Assembly: GCA_040757595.1 (NCBI GenBank)
Contig: JBFLWP010000002.1
Span: forward strand, 124,001 to 188,000
Source of the DNA: Nitrospirota bacterium
Lineage (GTDB): Bacteria > Nitrospirota > Nitrospiria > Nitrospirales > Nitrospiraceae
DNA length: 64,000 bases
Reading direction: 5' to 3'
In this document: piece after piece, positions 17,379 to 26,860 of the stretch
Layout: each line of letters begins with the position of its first letter
Position numbering within the stretch: the first letter of the stretch is position 1
The notes under the pieces: model-generated
The model's input: only the letters and a program-made list of their open reading frames with translations
What the model was told of the DNA's origin: nothing
The model's database searches: none
Position numbers and translations under genes: made by a program

Positions 17379-17400
17379 GGCCCTATTCATGGGAGGATCC

Positions 17401-20400
17401 ATGATGTTGTTGCGCACGCTGCGACAGGCCGGTTGTCTCGGCCTGGTCGGCTTGGGGTTGTGTTTGGCGGTCGGTCTCTCGTCAGATGCCTGGGCCGATA
17501 CGGTCAATGCTCCGATCACGAGTTGGACCTGGCCGTCTGAGTCCATGGTCTACGATGCTTCAACCGGACGGTTGACACTGGCGTTTTCTCAGGAGCCGAC
17601 GCGGCAGACGGACCTGCTGCCGGACACGCTGAGCGATGCTGCTCTCGTCGCCTCTCCTGGCGGTCAAACCGTGTGGCGACTCATGAACATGACGGGTCGG
17701 GTCGTGAGTTCCGCCAGTGCGACCGCCGACTTCGGCGGAGCGGGCTGCCGCGGGGGCTATTGGCAGCGAGCCGTCGTGGCGATGGATGGCCGGATCTGGA
17801 TCCCATGCGACTCTCGGGTCATGTTCGGCACGGTGGACGGGCAGGTTCAGCAAGTCTCGTTGCCTGACCTTGGCTACGCTCCGTTCTTTGGGTTCGTGTA
17901 CACCCAAAACCAGTTTCTCTATGGGCTCACTCGTGGACCCGTTCCGGGCTGTTCCGACGTCAAAGCCCTCTGTTTGACGACGATCGATACGTCGAACAAC
18001 GGGTTCGCCCTGAGCAAGTGGAATGAGGCCTATCTTCCGAATACGTTCGGCGACAGCACGATCTCCGGTTACGACGTCTCGCGCGCCTACTTCCTTTCTC
18101 CTGGTTCAGGGTTCGTCCAAGTATATTTGAACGGTCCGAACCGCCACGCATGGCTCCGCTATGCGTCGAGCAACCCCGCGCCGTGGGCGCCGTGGAATCC
18201 GGATTTCAATCCCGTGTCCGAGGTGCCCCGTTCCATCTTTCTCGTCGGGGCCTATCCGTGGGTGGTGACGGATACCGCCATCCACATCATGGACCCTGGC
18301 GGGGTCTCAAGTCTGAAGACGCTTGCCCTGCCGACCGGCGTCTCGGTCCAAACCGCGGGACTGGCCCGGAATAATGTCGTATGGGTGGCCGCGTCCAGCG
18401 GCGAACTCTTGCTCTATTCGGCATCGGATGGGCAGGAACGCCTGCTTGGCCGATCCAATGTCCTGTCCGTCGGCAACCAAGTCTCCAGCATCACCCCGGC
18501 GCCAGGGGATGATGCCGCGGTCCTGGTCGCGCCTGCCACGTGCGCGTCCGGCAGCGGCCGGTGCGTCGCCAACATGACCGCCGCCTCACGCTATGCGAGC
18601 AAAGGCGTGGCCGCGATCTCTCCGGTTTACACGGGACCAACCATTTATAAAGTCCTGAGCCGGCTGTCTCCGGTGGCCTATCAAGCGGCTGGAACCGATG
18701 TCCGTTGGGCGCTGAGCTTCGACCGTGGTGTCACGTGGCGCGTGTACCAAAACGGCGGCTGGCAACAGCTGCCCTCGATGACCGCCGTTGAGACGGCCGG
18801 GATGTCCACCCAGACCCTCTCGGAGCTCACCCGTACGTCACTCGGCCAATTTGCGGATCGCCCGTTCCAGGCAGCCGTCGCCCTCCTCGCGAGTCCCGAT
18901 CAGTCGGCCGCGCCTCAACTGGCGTCATTGAGCGCAGAGTTCGGCTTGTATGAGGCGCCGACGGCAGGAGGGCTGTCCTGTCCGCCGCAGACCCGGTTTG
19001 GGGTCGCAGTGGATTGTGCGGTCTCGGCCACTGCGCCGTTGGGTACCCTGAAATACAACTGGACGGCTACTCCGAGCACCACGCTGGTGTCCGGGAGCGG
19101 CCAGGCGGCGACGATTACGCCCCGACGAGTCGAGGCCGTCCTCGTGACGGTCTCCGTCTCCTTGGTCGAGGATCCGAGCCAGACGTCGGCGCCGCTGACG
19201 ACCACGATCGAGGTGACGCCCCCGGAGCTACGCATCTCGATTTTCTGCCCGGCCGATCGAGTGGGGCGTCGGCAGGATCTCATCTGTGATGCCGACATGA
19301 ATGGCACTGCCGGGACTCCGCAGATCCGTTGGGATACCGGCGACGGGGTGGGGCAAACCGAGAACGGAGGGCTACGTCTGAAGGCCAGATGGACGACGCT
19401 CGGCCAGAAGACCGTCAGTGCCGTCGCGTCGTTGCTGGAGGCGCCCGGCTATGAGGCCACCTCTTCCGTCACGGTCGAGGTGTTTGGCTGGCAGAAACCC
19501 AGCATGAGGATGACCGGACCACTCCAGATCGTCCGCGGCTCCGTGGCGGCGTTCCAAGGCGTGGCGGCATTGCCGAGAGGGGCAGCCCCCGGCAAGCTCG
19601 AGATTCAGTGGGATGTCTTTGGGCAGATCAGTTCCGGCCAAGTCCTGAATCTGAAAGGTGAGCGGGTCGGCAAGCTGCTGGTCAAGGCCAAAGCCGTGAT
19701 CGTCGAGGCGAACGGAGATCCGGATGCGGAATCCGACACCGTCCAGCAGGAACTTACGGTGTCGCCCATGCCGAAACCCAAGCTGTCCATGCGCGGGCCC
19801 CGTTTTGCCGTGGAGGGGTTCCCGGTCACCTTGCAAGCCCAGGTGAAGCATACGGGGCCGGTGACGCTCGAATGGATGTTGCCGGATGGTTCCGTCGTCT
19901 CCGGGCAACCCAGCCTCACCTATACGCCCGACAGCAGCGGGGGAGTACATGTCGTCAAAGTGCGGGCGATTCCGGAGGGGAGCGTGACGGAGGATGAAAT
20001 CGCCTCGGTGACAGTGAACTACCCCATCCTGAGCTACTCGTTTCCTGTCTTCGCCTTGGAAAAGCGTGGTGACAAAGATCCGTCCGTGCCCTACACCGTG
20101 GCCTATAAGTTGAACGGGAATGTCAGGAACGCGCCAGGTGCTATTTTCACCTATGCGTGGGACTTTGGAGATGGTGAAACCGCAACCGGCAAAAAAGCCG
20201 GCATGACCCATGTCTATCGGGCCCCGGGGACCTATCACGTCTCGGTGACCGTCTCCGATCAAGCTGGCCATAGCCAGACCGTGACGGATCAACTCGTCGT
20301 CGAAGATTCGAAACCGATGAAGATCGGCCTCAGTACAATGTCGTCGAATCGGTGGTTCAAGGCCCCGCTGACCGTGAAGGTGCGTCCGACGATTACGGGA

Positions 20401-20832
20401 CTGAAAGATGACAAGATCATGAAGTATGAATGGCTCCTGAATGACTCGATTGTGAGCCTGAATAACGTCGGCGTGGCCGTATTCCGTGAGCCAGGGGATT
20501 ATTTGCTGACCCTGCGGGTGACGTCACGGAAAGGGCAAACCGGCGAGGCGCAGCTCAATGTGTCCGTCGTTGCAAACCAGCCGCCGACCTGTTCGGTCAG
20601 TCAGCAACCCAGCACGTTCAGGCCGAAACAAGTCAGGCTGACAGCCGCCTGTCTTGACCAGGATGGGAGGGTCAAGGGGTATCGCTGGGATCTCGGCGAC
20701 GGACGGGCGATTGAGAATCGGGCCATCGTCGTCGTGGAGTACCAGGAACCTGGGAGCTACCAGGTGGTCATGACGGCAACCGACGACGATGGCGCCACCG
20801 CCGAAGTGACGGAATCGGTGATCATCAATTAG
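17401..20832 (+). CDS. Giant secreted PKD-domain protein in the tra operon
   Basis: ATG at 17401 follows GGGAGGATCC; a start inside the insertion sequence is unlikely. A signal peptide (GLVGLGLCLAVGLSSDAWA) leads 1,143 residues. Residues about 40-500 form repeated beta segments resembling a propeller. From about 540, Ig-like/PKD repeats follow, two of them canonical (FTYAWDFGDGETATG near 917, YRWDLGDGRAIE near 1097). It lies between traB and traV where F has no counterpart. An extracellular adhesin or mating-pair factor is plausible, by inference. Confidence 0.75.
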   Translation: MMLLRTLRQAGCLGLVGLGLCLAVGLSSDAWADTVNAPITSWTWPSESMVYDASTGRLTLAFSQEPTRQTDLLPDTLSDAALVASPGGQTVWRLMNMTGRVVSSASATADFGGAGCRGGYWQRAVVAMDGRIWIPCDSRVMFGTVDGQVQQVSLPDLGYAPFFGFVYTQNQFLYGLTRGPVPGCSDVKALCLTTIDTSNNGFALSKWNEAYLPNTFGDSTISGYDVSRAYFLSPGSGFVQVYLNGPNRHAWLRYASSNPAPWAPWNPDFNPVSEVPRSIFLVGAYPWVVTDTAIHIMDPGGVSSLKTLALPTGVSVQTAGLARNNVVWVAASSGELLLYSASDGQERLLGRSNVLSVGNQVSSITPAPGDDAAVLVAPATCASGSGRCVANMTAASRYASKGVAAISPVYTGPTIYKVLSRLSPVAYQAAGTDVRWALSFDRGVTWRVYQNGGWQQLPSMTAVETAGMSTQTLSELTRTSLGQFADRPFQAAVALLASPDQSAAPQLASLSAEFGLYEAPTAGGLSCPPQTRFGVAVDCAVSATAPLGTLKYNWTATPSTTLVSGSGQAATITPRRVEAVLVTVSVSLVEDPSQTSAPLTTTIEVTPPELRISIFCPADRVGRRQDLICDADMNGTAGTPQIRWDTGDGVGQTENGGLRLKARWTTLGQKTVSAVASLLEAPGYEATSSVTVEVFGWQKPSMRMTGPLQIVRGSVAAFQGVAALPRGAAPGKLEIQWDVFGQISSGQVLNLKGERVGKLLVKAKAVIVEANGDPDAESDTVQQELTVSPMPKPKLSMRGPRFAVEGFPVTLQAQVKHTGPVTLEWMLPDGSVVSGQPSLTYTPDSSGGVHVVKVRAIPEGSVTEDEIASVTVNYPILSYSFPVFALEKRGDKDPSVPYTVAYKLNGNVRNAPGAIFTYAWDFGDGETATGKKAGMTHVYRAPGTYHVSVTVSDQAGHSQTVTDQLVVEDSKPMKIGLSTMSSNRWFKAPLTVKVRPTITGLKDDKIMKYEWLLNDSIVSLNNVGVAVFREPGDYLLTLRVTSRKGQTGEAQLNVSVVANQPPTCSVSQQPSTFRPKQVRLTAACLDQDGRVKGYRWDLGDGRAIENRAIVVVEYQEPGSYQVVMTATDDDGATAEVTESVIIN

Positions 20833-20860
20833 CTCATCGGGCTTCCGAAAGGTGTTGGTG

Positions 20861-21580
20861 ATGGCGAATCAGTCCGTGCGGCATATCGTGATCATCGCGG
20901 CGATCGGGCTTCTGCTAAACGGCTGCTCGTACGGGCAGTCGTTCAGCTGTAAGGGCTATCCCGAAGGGGTCCGTTGCCAAGATGTGATGACCGTATACGA
21001 GAATCGGCAGGCGATCGACAAGATGGTCCAGTCCGGCGACGAACCTGGAGGATGGGGACTCGACGGAACCTCTTCAGGAGCAACGTCCGTCGGGATGCCT
21101 CCACCTCCGACCATCGAGTCGGCTCCAGGTGCGCCATTGGGTCAGCCGGCCATCACGCCTCCGAAGGTCGCGCGCGTCTGGATTGCCCCGTGGCGGGATG
21201 AGAAAAATCGGCTCCATGAGGCGTCGGTCGTCTACATGATGGTCGAAGAGAGCGATTGGGTGTACGGGCAGCGTCCTCGCCAGGCCACGCCATCCCGCGG
21301 ACGCGGCAGTATCGTCCCGACCGTCTCCGCGCTCATTGAGCGCCCCGGGCAACACCGGAACGCCGAGGGCGTGGATCCGGCCGGGACGGATCCATTGGGA
21401 CGGCCTGGACGCGAGCGGATGGTCCAGCCGCCTCGCCCTCCGATGATGATGCCCACTCTCCCGAACACGCGGATGCCGTCCGGCGTGCCGATGGTCCCGA
21501 TGGTGCCGATGGGGTCTCCGGATACGGCGGTCGGCGAGATCATGGGCGAAGGCATGGGCAGTGACCCCCTGTTGCAGTAA
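20861..21580 (+). CDS. traV: Outer-membrane lipoprotein TraV
   Basis: ATG at 20861 is chosen with AAAGG 8 bases upstream; GTG at 20852 is possible. The lipobox LLNGC places the lipidated cysteine at residue 22. FSCKGYPEGVRCQDVMTVYE matches the TraV pattern (paired cysteines near the N-terminus). The remainder is Pro/Met-rich. It forms the outer-membrane ring with TraK and TraB. GTGTTGGTG (20852-20860) lies directly before the ATG. Confidence 0.85.
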   Translation: MANQSVRHIVIIAAIGLLLNGCSYGQSFSCKGYPEGVRCQDVMTVYENRQAIDKMVQSGDEPGGWGLDGTSSGATSVGMPPPPTIESAPGAPLGQPAITPPKVARVWIAPWRDEKNRLHEASVVYMMVEESDWVYGQRPRQATPSRGRGSIVPTVSALIERPGQHRNAEGVDPAGTDPLGRPGRERMVQPPRPPMMMPTLPNTRMPSGVPMVPMVPMGSPDTAVGEIMGEGMGSDPLLQ

Positions 21581-21585
21581 CCCTC

Positions 21586-24078
21586 ATGGCCGTGCCCATT
21601 TACCAGACAAACAAGATTCTCCAGCGGTACCCGCTCAGCGAGTATTTGCCCTATCAGGCCTACGATCCAGTCCACAATCTGTTCATTCAGGCTGACGGCC
21701 GATGCGGGGTGGTCCTGTCCTCGGAACCGCTGACCGGGTTTAACGATCAGGTCCTGGCGAAGTTCACCAACCTCTTCGAGCTCGACCTTCCAGCCGGCTC
21801 GACCATCCAGTTCGCGATTCACGGGTCACCCGCCATCAGACCGTGGCTGGATGACTACGTCAAGCTACGGGAACAGGCGAGTCCCGTGCTCGCGAAGCTG
21901 GCCGACCGAACACGGGACTTTTTCTTCGAACGCCGGGCCCGGCTCCTGCCAACCTCAGGGCTCCCCCTCCGGGATGTGACCTGCTACATCAGCGTGACGA
22001 TCCCGCTCGCCGGGATGCAGCCGCACGGCCTCAAACTCGAGGCCATCGCGGAAAAATGCTCCGGGATCGAGCAGCTCCTCAAGAGCTGCGGATTCAGCGT
22101 ACAGCGTTTGGAACCTTCCACGTTGTTGCATCTCTTGCACGGGCTCATGAATCCCGCCCATGCCTGGAATGAATTGCCCGAACACGCCTACGATCCGCTT
22201 CGGTCCCTATCCGATCAGGCGGTTCGCTATGATACCGTCACCCGGCTGACTCCCAAATACTTGGAAATGGACGGCCTATATGTCAAAAGCCTCTCCATTC
22301 AGCAATTTCCGGAACGCTGGCATGGCAGCATGAACCGGGAATTGATCGGCAGTCTCCATCGTATCTTTGACCAGGTCACGGTTCCCTTCTGGATCTCCCT
22401 CAATACGCTACGGTTGGATCCATCAACGACCCAGGGCGAGATACGGAAAAAACATCTCTTGATCACCAATCAGTCGTACAGCGGCCTGCTCAATGTCGTG
22501 CCGCAGCTCAAGCGGAAGAAGGAGCATTACGACGCGATGGTGAGCGCCATGGCGGACGGACGAGCCCCGATCGGCGCCTATTTCCATATCCTGCTGTGGA
22601 ACAAGACGCCAGAAGAAGCCGAGAAGAACACGCAGGGCCTGAGCGCGCTGTACCGGAGTCTGGACTGGCTCGTCCAGGAGGACCACTACATCGGCCTCCC
22701 GATGTTCCTGTTCTCACTCCCCATGGGGCTCCCCAACGACGTCACCATGCTCCGAGACAAGCTCCGGCGCATGAAAACCCTTCATACCGGGGTGGTCCCG
22801 CATCTGGCTCCGGTGGTCAGCGACTGGAAGGGGATCGGCCGGCCGGTCGTGCTCCTCGTGTCCCGGTGCGGGCAACTGATGAACTTCGACCCGTTCATGA
22901 ATCCGAGCGGGAACTACAACATCTGCGTGGCGGCCAAATCCGGGTCCGGGAAATCGTTCTTTACGAACGAAATGATCCGCGGCTACTTGGGCCTGAACGC
23001 CCGCATCTGGATGATCGACGCGGGGCGAAGTTACGTCAAGCTCTGCGAACAAGTCGGCGGACAGTACATCGAGTTCGGGAAGCGGCACCATGAATTCTGC
23101 CTGAACCCGTTGAGCTCGGTCGTCGAGCGCGATGCGGACGAAATGGCGATGCTGAAAGCCATCTTCGCCCAGATGGCGTCCCCCTCGCGGGCCTTGACCG
23201 ATCTCGAAATGTCCTGGATAGAGGAAGCCCTCAATCAGGTGCTTGACGAGTCGGGGCAGCAGGGGACGCCGACCGACGTCTCCAACGTACTGCTCAACAA
23301 AAGCGACCAGCGCCAGCGCGATCTCGGCCAGATGCTCTACCCGTACACGATACACGGCCAATACGGGCGGTTGTTCAACCGGGCCGACATGACGCCGGAA
23401 GACGATCGCGATCTCAGGTTCGACAATCCCTTCGTCGTGCTGGAATTGGACGGCTTGGACACCATGCTTGAAGTCCGAAGCGTGATTCTCCTGCAATTAC
23501 TGTTTGCGATCCAGGGGGCCATGTACGGCGGGCAGAAGGACCAGCCGAAGATCTGCGCGATGGACGAGGCCTGGGATTTGTTGAGTCAAGGCGGCAATAC
23601 CGCGACGTTCTTCGAGAAATCCGTGCGCCGGGTCCGGAAGTACGGCGGCGCCATCATGACGATCACGCAGGGCATCAACGACTACTACGACAAGATGGGA
23701 CAGACCGGCGCCGCGCTGATTGAAAACTCCGACTTTCTGGTCCTGTTGCAACAAAAGCCGGAAAGCGTCGAGTCCATCAAAGAACGGAAGCGCCTGGTGT
23801 TTTCCGAGTACGAATTCAAACTGCTCAACAGTTTGCACATGATCAACAAGGAGTATTCGGAACTGTATCTCTACACGCCGATCGGCCGCTCGATTGCCCG
23901 GTTATGCGTCGATCGGTACACGCAGCTCTACTACACCACCAAGCCGGACGAGCTGGCGCGGATCGCCGCGTTTACCGGCAGCGGACTCTCCACTGAGGAT
24001 GCGATCGTGAAGATCCTGGAGGAGGAGCGCGCGCAGGCCGCCCCTGGCCCTCAGTCGCCCATGGCCGCGTCCAGCTGA
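21586..24078 (+). CDS. traC: Type IV secretion ATPase TraC (VirB4 family)
   Basis: Walker A AAKSGSGKSFFTNEM lies near residue 450, Walker B KICAMDEAWDLL near 655, and motifs after it include RKYGGAIMTITQGI. The N-terminal domain (about 1-400) carries the TraC-type GVVLSSEPLTGF region. Length is 830 residues (F TraC about 875). It is the cytoplasmic ATPase that drives pilus assembly. It starts 5 bases after traV. Confidence 0.95.
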   Translation: MAVPIYQTNKILQRYPLSEYLPYQAYDPVHNLFIQADGRCGVVLSSEPLTGFNDQVLAKFTNLFELDLPAGSTIQFAIHGSPAIRPWLDDYVKLREQASPVLAKLADRTRDFFFERRARLLPTSGLPLRDVTCYISVTIPLAGMQPHGLKLEAIAEKCSGIEQLLKSCGFSVQRLEPSTLLHLLHGLMNPAHAWNELPEHAYDPLRSLSDQAVRYDTVTRLTPKYLEMDGLYVKSLSIQQFPERWHGSMNRELIGSLHRIFDQVTVPFWISLNTLRLDPSTTQGEIRKKHLLITNQSYSGLLNVVPQLKRKKEHYDAMVSAMADGRAPIGAYFHILLWNKTPEEAEKNTQGLSALYRSLDWLVQEDHYIGLPMFLFSLPMGLPNDVTMLRDKLRRMKTLHTGVVPHLAPVVSDWKGIGRPVVLLVSRCGQLMNFDPFMNPSGNYNICVAAKSGSGKSFFTNEMIRGYLGLNARIWMIDAGRSYVKLCEQVGGQYIEFGKRHHEFCLNPLSSVVERDADEMAMLKAIFAQMASPSRALTDLEMSWIEEALNQVLDESGQQGTPTDVSNVLLNKSDQRQRDLGQMLYPYTIHGQYGRLFNRADMTPEDDRDLRFDNPFVVLELDGLDTMLEVRSVILLQLLFAIQGAMYGGQKDQPKICAMDEAWDLLSQGGNTATFFEKSVRRVRKYGGAIMTITQGINDYYDKMGQTGAALIENSDFLVLLQQKPESVESIKERKRLVFSEYEFKLLNSLHMINKEYSELYLYTPIGRSIARLCVDRYTQLYYTTKPDELARIAAFTGSGLSTEDAIVKILEEERAQAAPGPQSPMAASS

Positions 24079-24142
24079 GCCCCGTCCGTTTCGCCCAGTC
24101 TCCGCCGGCACGCTGCCGATCTCGTTCCGCCACGTCTCCTGT

Positions 24143-24151
24143 CCGTAATAT
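24143..24151 (+). promoter_or_regulatory. CCGTAATAT leader motif before S26 peptidase
   Basis: An exact copy followed by CAGAGCGGTGAC, which runs into the GTG start at 24159. AGAGCGG resembles the AGCGTG companion. Confidence 0.55.
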
Positions 24152-24158
24152 CAGAGCG

Positions 24159-24758
24159 GTGACATCGCGCGCTCAAGAGACGGCTCAGGCGTCCGTTCGA
24201 GATTGGCCAGCTCGTGCGGATCGTGTCATGGCTTGGTGGCGGTCGCCCGCCTTGCGGTGGCCGGTTCTAGCCGTGACCACGCTGCTGTGGATCATGATTC
24301 TGGCCTCCCCTTGGGTGGGACTCGCGATCCGGTCGGATGAGAGCTGGCCGCATCATCGCCTGTTTCTGATCGTCAAGGCACGGTCCCCGGCCCGAGGGGA
24401 GTTCGCCGCGTTTTCGATGACCGCCGAGCTGGCCGCGCGCGTCCAGCCGCCGCGCGACAGGCCCTATGCGCGGGTTGGCGCACTCTGGATGAAGCGGGTC
24501 GTCGGAATCGAAGGGGACCGGATCACGCTCCTCCCGATGAATGGCGGCCAGACCATGATTCTGATCAATGGTCAACGGACGGGGGTTGCGCTCTCTCATG
24601 ATCGGACCGGGCAGCCTATCCAAGTCGCGGCACTCCCCGCCGTCATCCCGCCGGGCTATGTGTACGTCTCCCTCGATCACCCCCGTTCGTTTGATAGCCG
24701 TTATTTCGGCCTCGTCCCCATGGCCGCGATTCTCGGAACCGCGAAGACCGTGTTGTAA
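24159..24758 (+). CDS. S26-family signal peptidase (TraF/TrhF type)
   Basis: One membrane helix (VLAVTTLLWIMILASPWVGLA) is followed by a periplasmic domain with WMKRVVGIEGDRITL (the box with the catalytic lysine) and YVYVSLDHPRSFDSRYFGLVP (the typical S26 C-terminal box). The catalytic serine is most likely in SDESWPHHRLF. In R27- and SXT-type transfer systems such a peptidase lies next to traC/traW and is needed for pilus formation. GTG at 24159 is used, with ATG at 24228 an alternative. Confidence 0.75.
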   Translation: MTSRAQETAQASVRDWPARADRVMAWWRSPALRWPVLAVTTLLWIMILASPWVGLAIRSDESWPHHRLFLIVKARSPARGEFAAFSMTAELAARVQPPRDRPYARVGALWMKRVVGIEGDRITLLPMNGGQTMILINGQRTGVALSHDRTGQPIQVAALPAVIPPGYVYVSLDHPRSFDSRYFGLVPMAAILGTAKTVL

Positions 24759-24795
24759 CCACCCACGGCAGGCTGCGGCCAGATGGGCGCTCCGG

Positions 24796-24804
24796 TCGTA
24801 ATAT
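24796..24804 (+). promoter_or_regulatory. TCGTAATAT leader motif before traW
   Basis: GGTCGTAATATCCATACAGG matches the inverted copy at 51858 (GGTCGTAATACCAT). GTGTTGGCG follows at 24850, four bases into the traW coding region. Confidence 0.55.
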
Positions 24805-24846
24805 CCATACAGGAACGCTACCAAATTTCTTCGTGGGCGACTCAAC

Positions 24847-26013
24847 ATGGTGTTGGCGCAAGGAGTCCTTGGCCGCGGTCTGGCCGGAGCCGTCACGGCG
24901 CTGGTTCTGCTCGGAGTGTCTGGAGCCCACGCGGATGATCCCTACCGGCAAGCGGCTCAAGCCATCGCGGACGCCGGCTCCCAAACGGTGCGCTCGGCCT
25001 TTGCAGCCGGACCGTCGGAACACCGCGTCCCGGATGGGTGGTACCTCGTGCTGTCCTGGTCCGTGCCCGATCCGCTCCGTCGTGAACTCATTGCGGGGGC
25101 CCGGCGTCTGGGGGCGACCGTCGTGGTCAACGGCCTTGTGGGCTCCTCGCTCAACGAGACGATCGCAGCCTTCCGTGCCCTCGCGACCCCAGAGCAGGCC
25201 GTCCCGATCGTGATTGACCCCATCCGAATCCGGGAATGGCACGTGGAGACGTCCCCGACGCTGGTCCTGAAACGTGACCATCGCTACCTCGCCCTCTCGG
25301 GAGGCGAGCCGGTCGATGGTCTGCTTCGAGCCTTGGCTTTGGTGAATCGGAACGTCCGTCCGACAAGCGAATGGCTCCTCCGGCATCCGGCGCCGTGGTG
25401 GGACCCGGACCGGAAGGATCCGCGCCCACTCCTTCCGGAGGTAACGGCATCCGCGAACCATCGCGGAACCCGCCCGGGGTGGCCCCTTGTGGAGCGGCCC
25501 CTGGATCAGGCGCTGAAGGAACGCATTCGTCAGGTCAACTGGAAGTCGCTCACCGCGGCCGCTCAGGCGCGGCTGGCCGAACGGATCGCGGAGGGCCCTG
25601 GCTTGACGTTACCCGCCGCCACCAAGGCGCGAACGCGGCTGGTCGATCCTTCGGCCCGATTGACCAAGGACTTCTCCGTCAACGGGACCACCTTGTTCAA
25701 AACCGGGGCGTCCATGAATCCTCTAGCCGATCAGAATCTACGATTCCGGTACTTGTTTATCGACGGGACTGATCCGCGACAGGTCCAACTGGCCCGGAAG
25801 TTGGCCGGCGCCATGTCGGACGAGCCGCCTCTGCGCGTGGTGCTTCTCCGCGGGAACTGGCGTCAGGTTGCCCATCAGATCAAGGTCAAACACGTGTATT
25901 GGGCCCAAGCGCCGATGCTATCGCGGTGGCAGGTCGAACGTGCGCCCAGTCTCGTCACGCAACGCGGCGTGGTGTTACAGGTCGAAGAATTCCCGCTCGG
26001 ACCCGCAAAGTAG
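24847..26013 (+). CDS. traW: TrbC-TraW fusion protein
   Basis: A signal peptide (AVTALVLLGVSGAHA) is followed by a TrbC-like domain (about residues 60-170: LVLSWSVPDPLRRELIAGA, ATVVVNGLVGSS) and then a TraW-like domain (about 235-388: GLTLPAATKARTRLVDPS, MNPLADQNLRFRYLFIDG). In F these are separate periplasmic proteins that act together in pilus assembly and mating-pair stabilisation. At 388 residues it is longer than F TraW (about 210). Confidence 0.85.
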   Translation: MVLAQGVLGRGLAGAVTALVLLGVSGAHADDPYRQAAQAIADAGSQTVRSAFAAGPSEHRVPDGWYLVLSWSVPDPLRRELIAGARRLGATVVVNGLVGSSLNETIAAFRALATPEQAVPIVIDPIRIREWHVETSPTLVLKRDHRYLALSGGEPVDGLLRALALVNRNVRPTSEWLLRHPAPWWDPDRKDPRPLLPEVTASANHRGTRPGWPLVERPLDQALKERIRQVNWKSLTAAAQARLAERIAEGPGLTLPAATKARTRLVDPSARLTKDFSVNGTTLFKTGASMNPLADQNLRFRYLFIDGTDPRQVQLARKLAGAMSDEPPLRVVLLRGNWRQVAHQIKVKHVYWAQAPMLSRWQVERAPSLVTQRGVVLQVEEFPLGPAK

Positions 26014-26025
26014 GAGGAGTCAATC

Positions 26026-26856
26026 ATGGTCTCGATTCGCCTCAGACTCATGCTCGGCATGGCGCTCCTAGTCGGCTGTGCCGGATTGCTGGAAAGTCCC
26101 GAGTTCGGTTGGGCCGGTGAGCGTGAGGCTCCCATCCTTGTCGCGCCGGGGTCGTCCCCGACTCCCCAACCGACTGATCCTGCTCAGGCGACGCTGCTAC
26201 AGCGTCTGCAGGCGGTCATGCCGGAGGTCGCCGTCGATTGGATCAAGCCCGGCCCAATTCCCGGCCTCTATACGATGAAGGCCGGCCGCTCGATCGTCTA
26301 CATGGATGCCTCGGGGCGGTATCTGTTTGCAGGCGGGATCTTTGACCTGCAGGCGCAGGTGAATCTCACCGCCTTGGTCCAGGGACAAGAAGCGGTGGCG
26401 CAACTGTGGGGGGGGCCGTTGGCGGATCTCGCGATCCCGCTCGGGGAGGCGGATCGTCCGGACAAAGAGATCGCCGTGTTCGATGACGTCGATTGTCCGT
26501 ATTGCAAGCGCCTGCATCCGGAGATCGACAAGCTGGTCCAGGCAGGCTGGCGCGTCTGGGTGCTGCTCTATCCCGTGCAGAAACTCCATCCGCATGCCTA
26601 TTCGAAGTCCGTGGGGATCTGGTGCGCCGAGGACCGCCCTGACGCGCTCCGTCGTGTCTGGTCCGGAGAGCGTGCAGGGGAGAAGAATTGCGCCCATCCC
26701 CTGGATCGCATCCAAGCCCTGGCACAGCAGGTCGGGGTGGCCGGGACCCCCACGATGGTGCTCAAGAGCGGCATCGTGATCCAGGGCTATCACAATGCCG
26801 AGTCCATCGTCTCGATGAGCCGGCCCCAGTCGGCTGCCGTCGCGGAGAAACCGTAG
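26026..26856 (+). CDS. dsbC: DsbC-type thiol-disulfide isomerase
   Basis: An N-terminal lipoprotein or signal segment is followed by a dimerisation-like domain (YTMKAGRSIVYMDASGRYLF) and a thioredoxin fold with DCPYCKRLHPEID (CPYC active site near residue 158) and the cis-Pro GTPTMVLKSG. It helps fold the cysteine-rich TraN and TraU, which follow. AGGAGG precedes the start. Confidence 0.9.
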   Translation: MVSIRLRLMLGMALLVGCAGLLESPEFGWAGEREAPILVAPGSSPTPQPTDPAQATLLQRLQAVMPEVAVDWIKPGPIPGLYTMKAGRSIVYMDASGRYLFAGGIFDLQAQVNLTALVQGQEAVAQLWGGPLADLAIPLGEADRPDKEIAVFDDVDCPYCKRLHPEIDKLVQAGWRVWVLLYPVQKLHPHAYSKSVGIWCAEDRPDALRRVWSGERAGEKNCAHPLDRIQALAQQVGVAGTPTMVLKSGIVIQGYHNAESIVSMSRPQSAAVAEKP

Positions 26857-26860
26857 CCGC

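Larger units (their letters stand above)
16041..17390 (+). mobile_element. IS110-family (IS1111-type) insertion sequence
   Basis: The 12-bp inverted repeats ATGAATAGGGCC (16041-16052) and GGCCCTATTCAT (17379-17390) flank an IS110-type transposase. Subterminal inverted repeats mark the IS1111 subgroup. The real ends may lie a few bases outside. The element is about 1,350 bp, and its right end stops directly at the GGGAGGATCC ribosome site of the gene at 17401. It separates the CCGTAATAT/GTAGCGTG leader from that gene. Confidence 0.85.
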
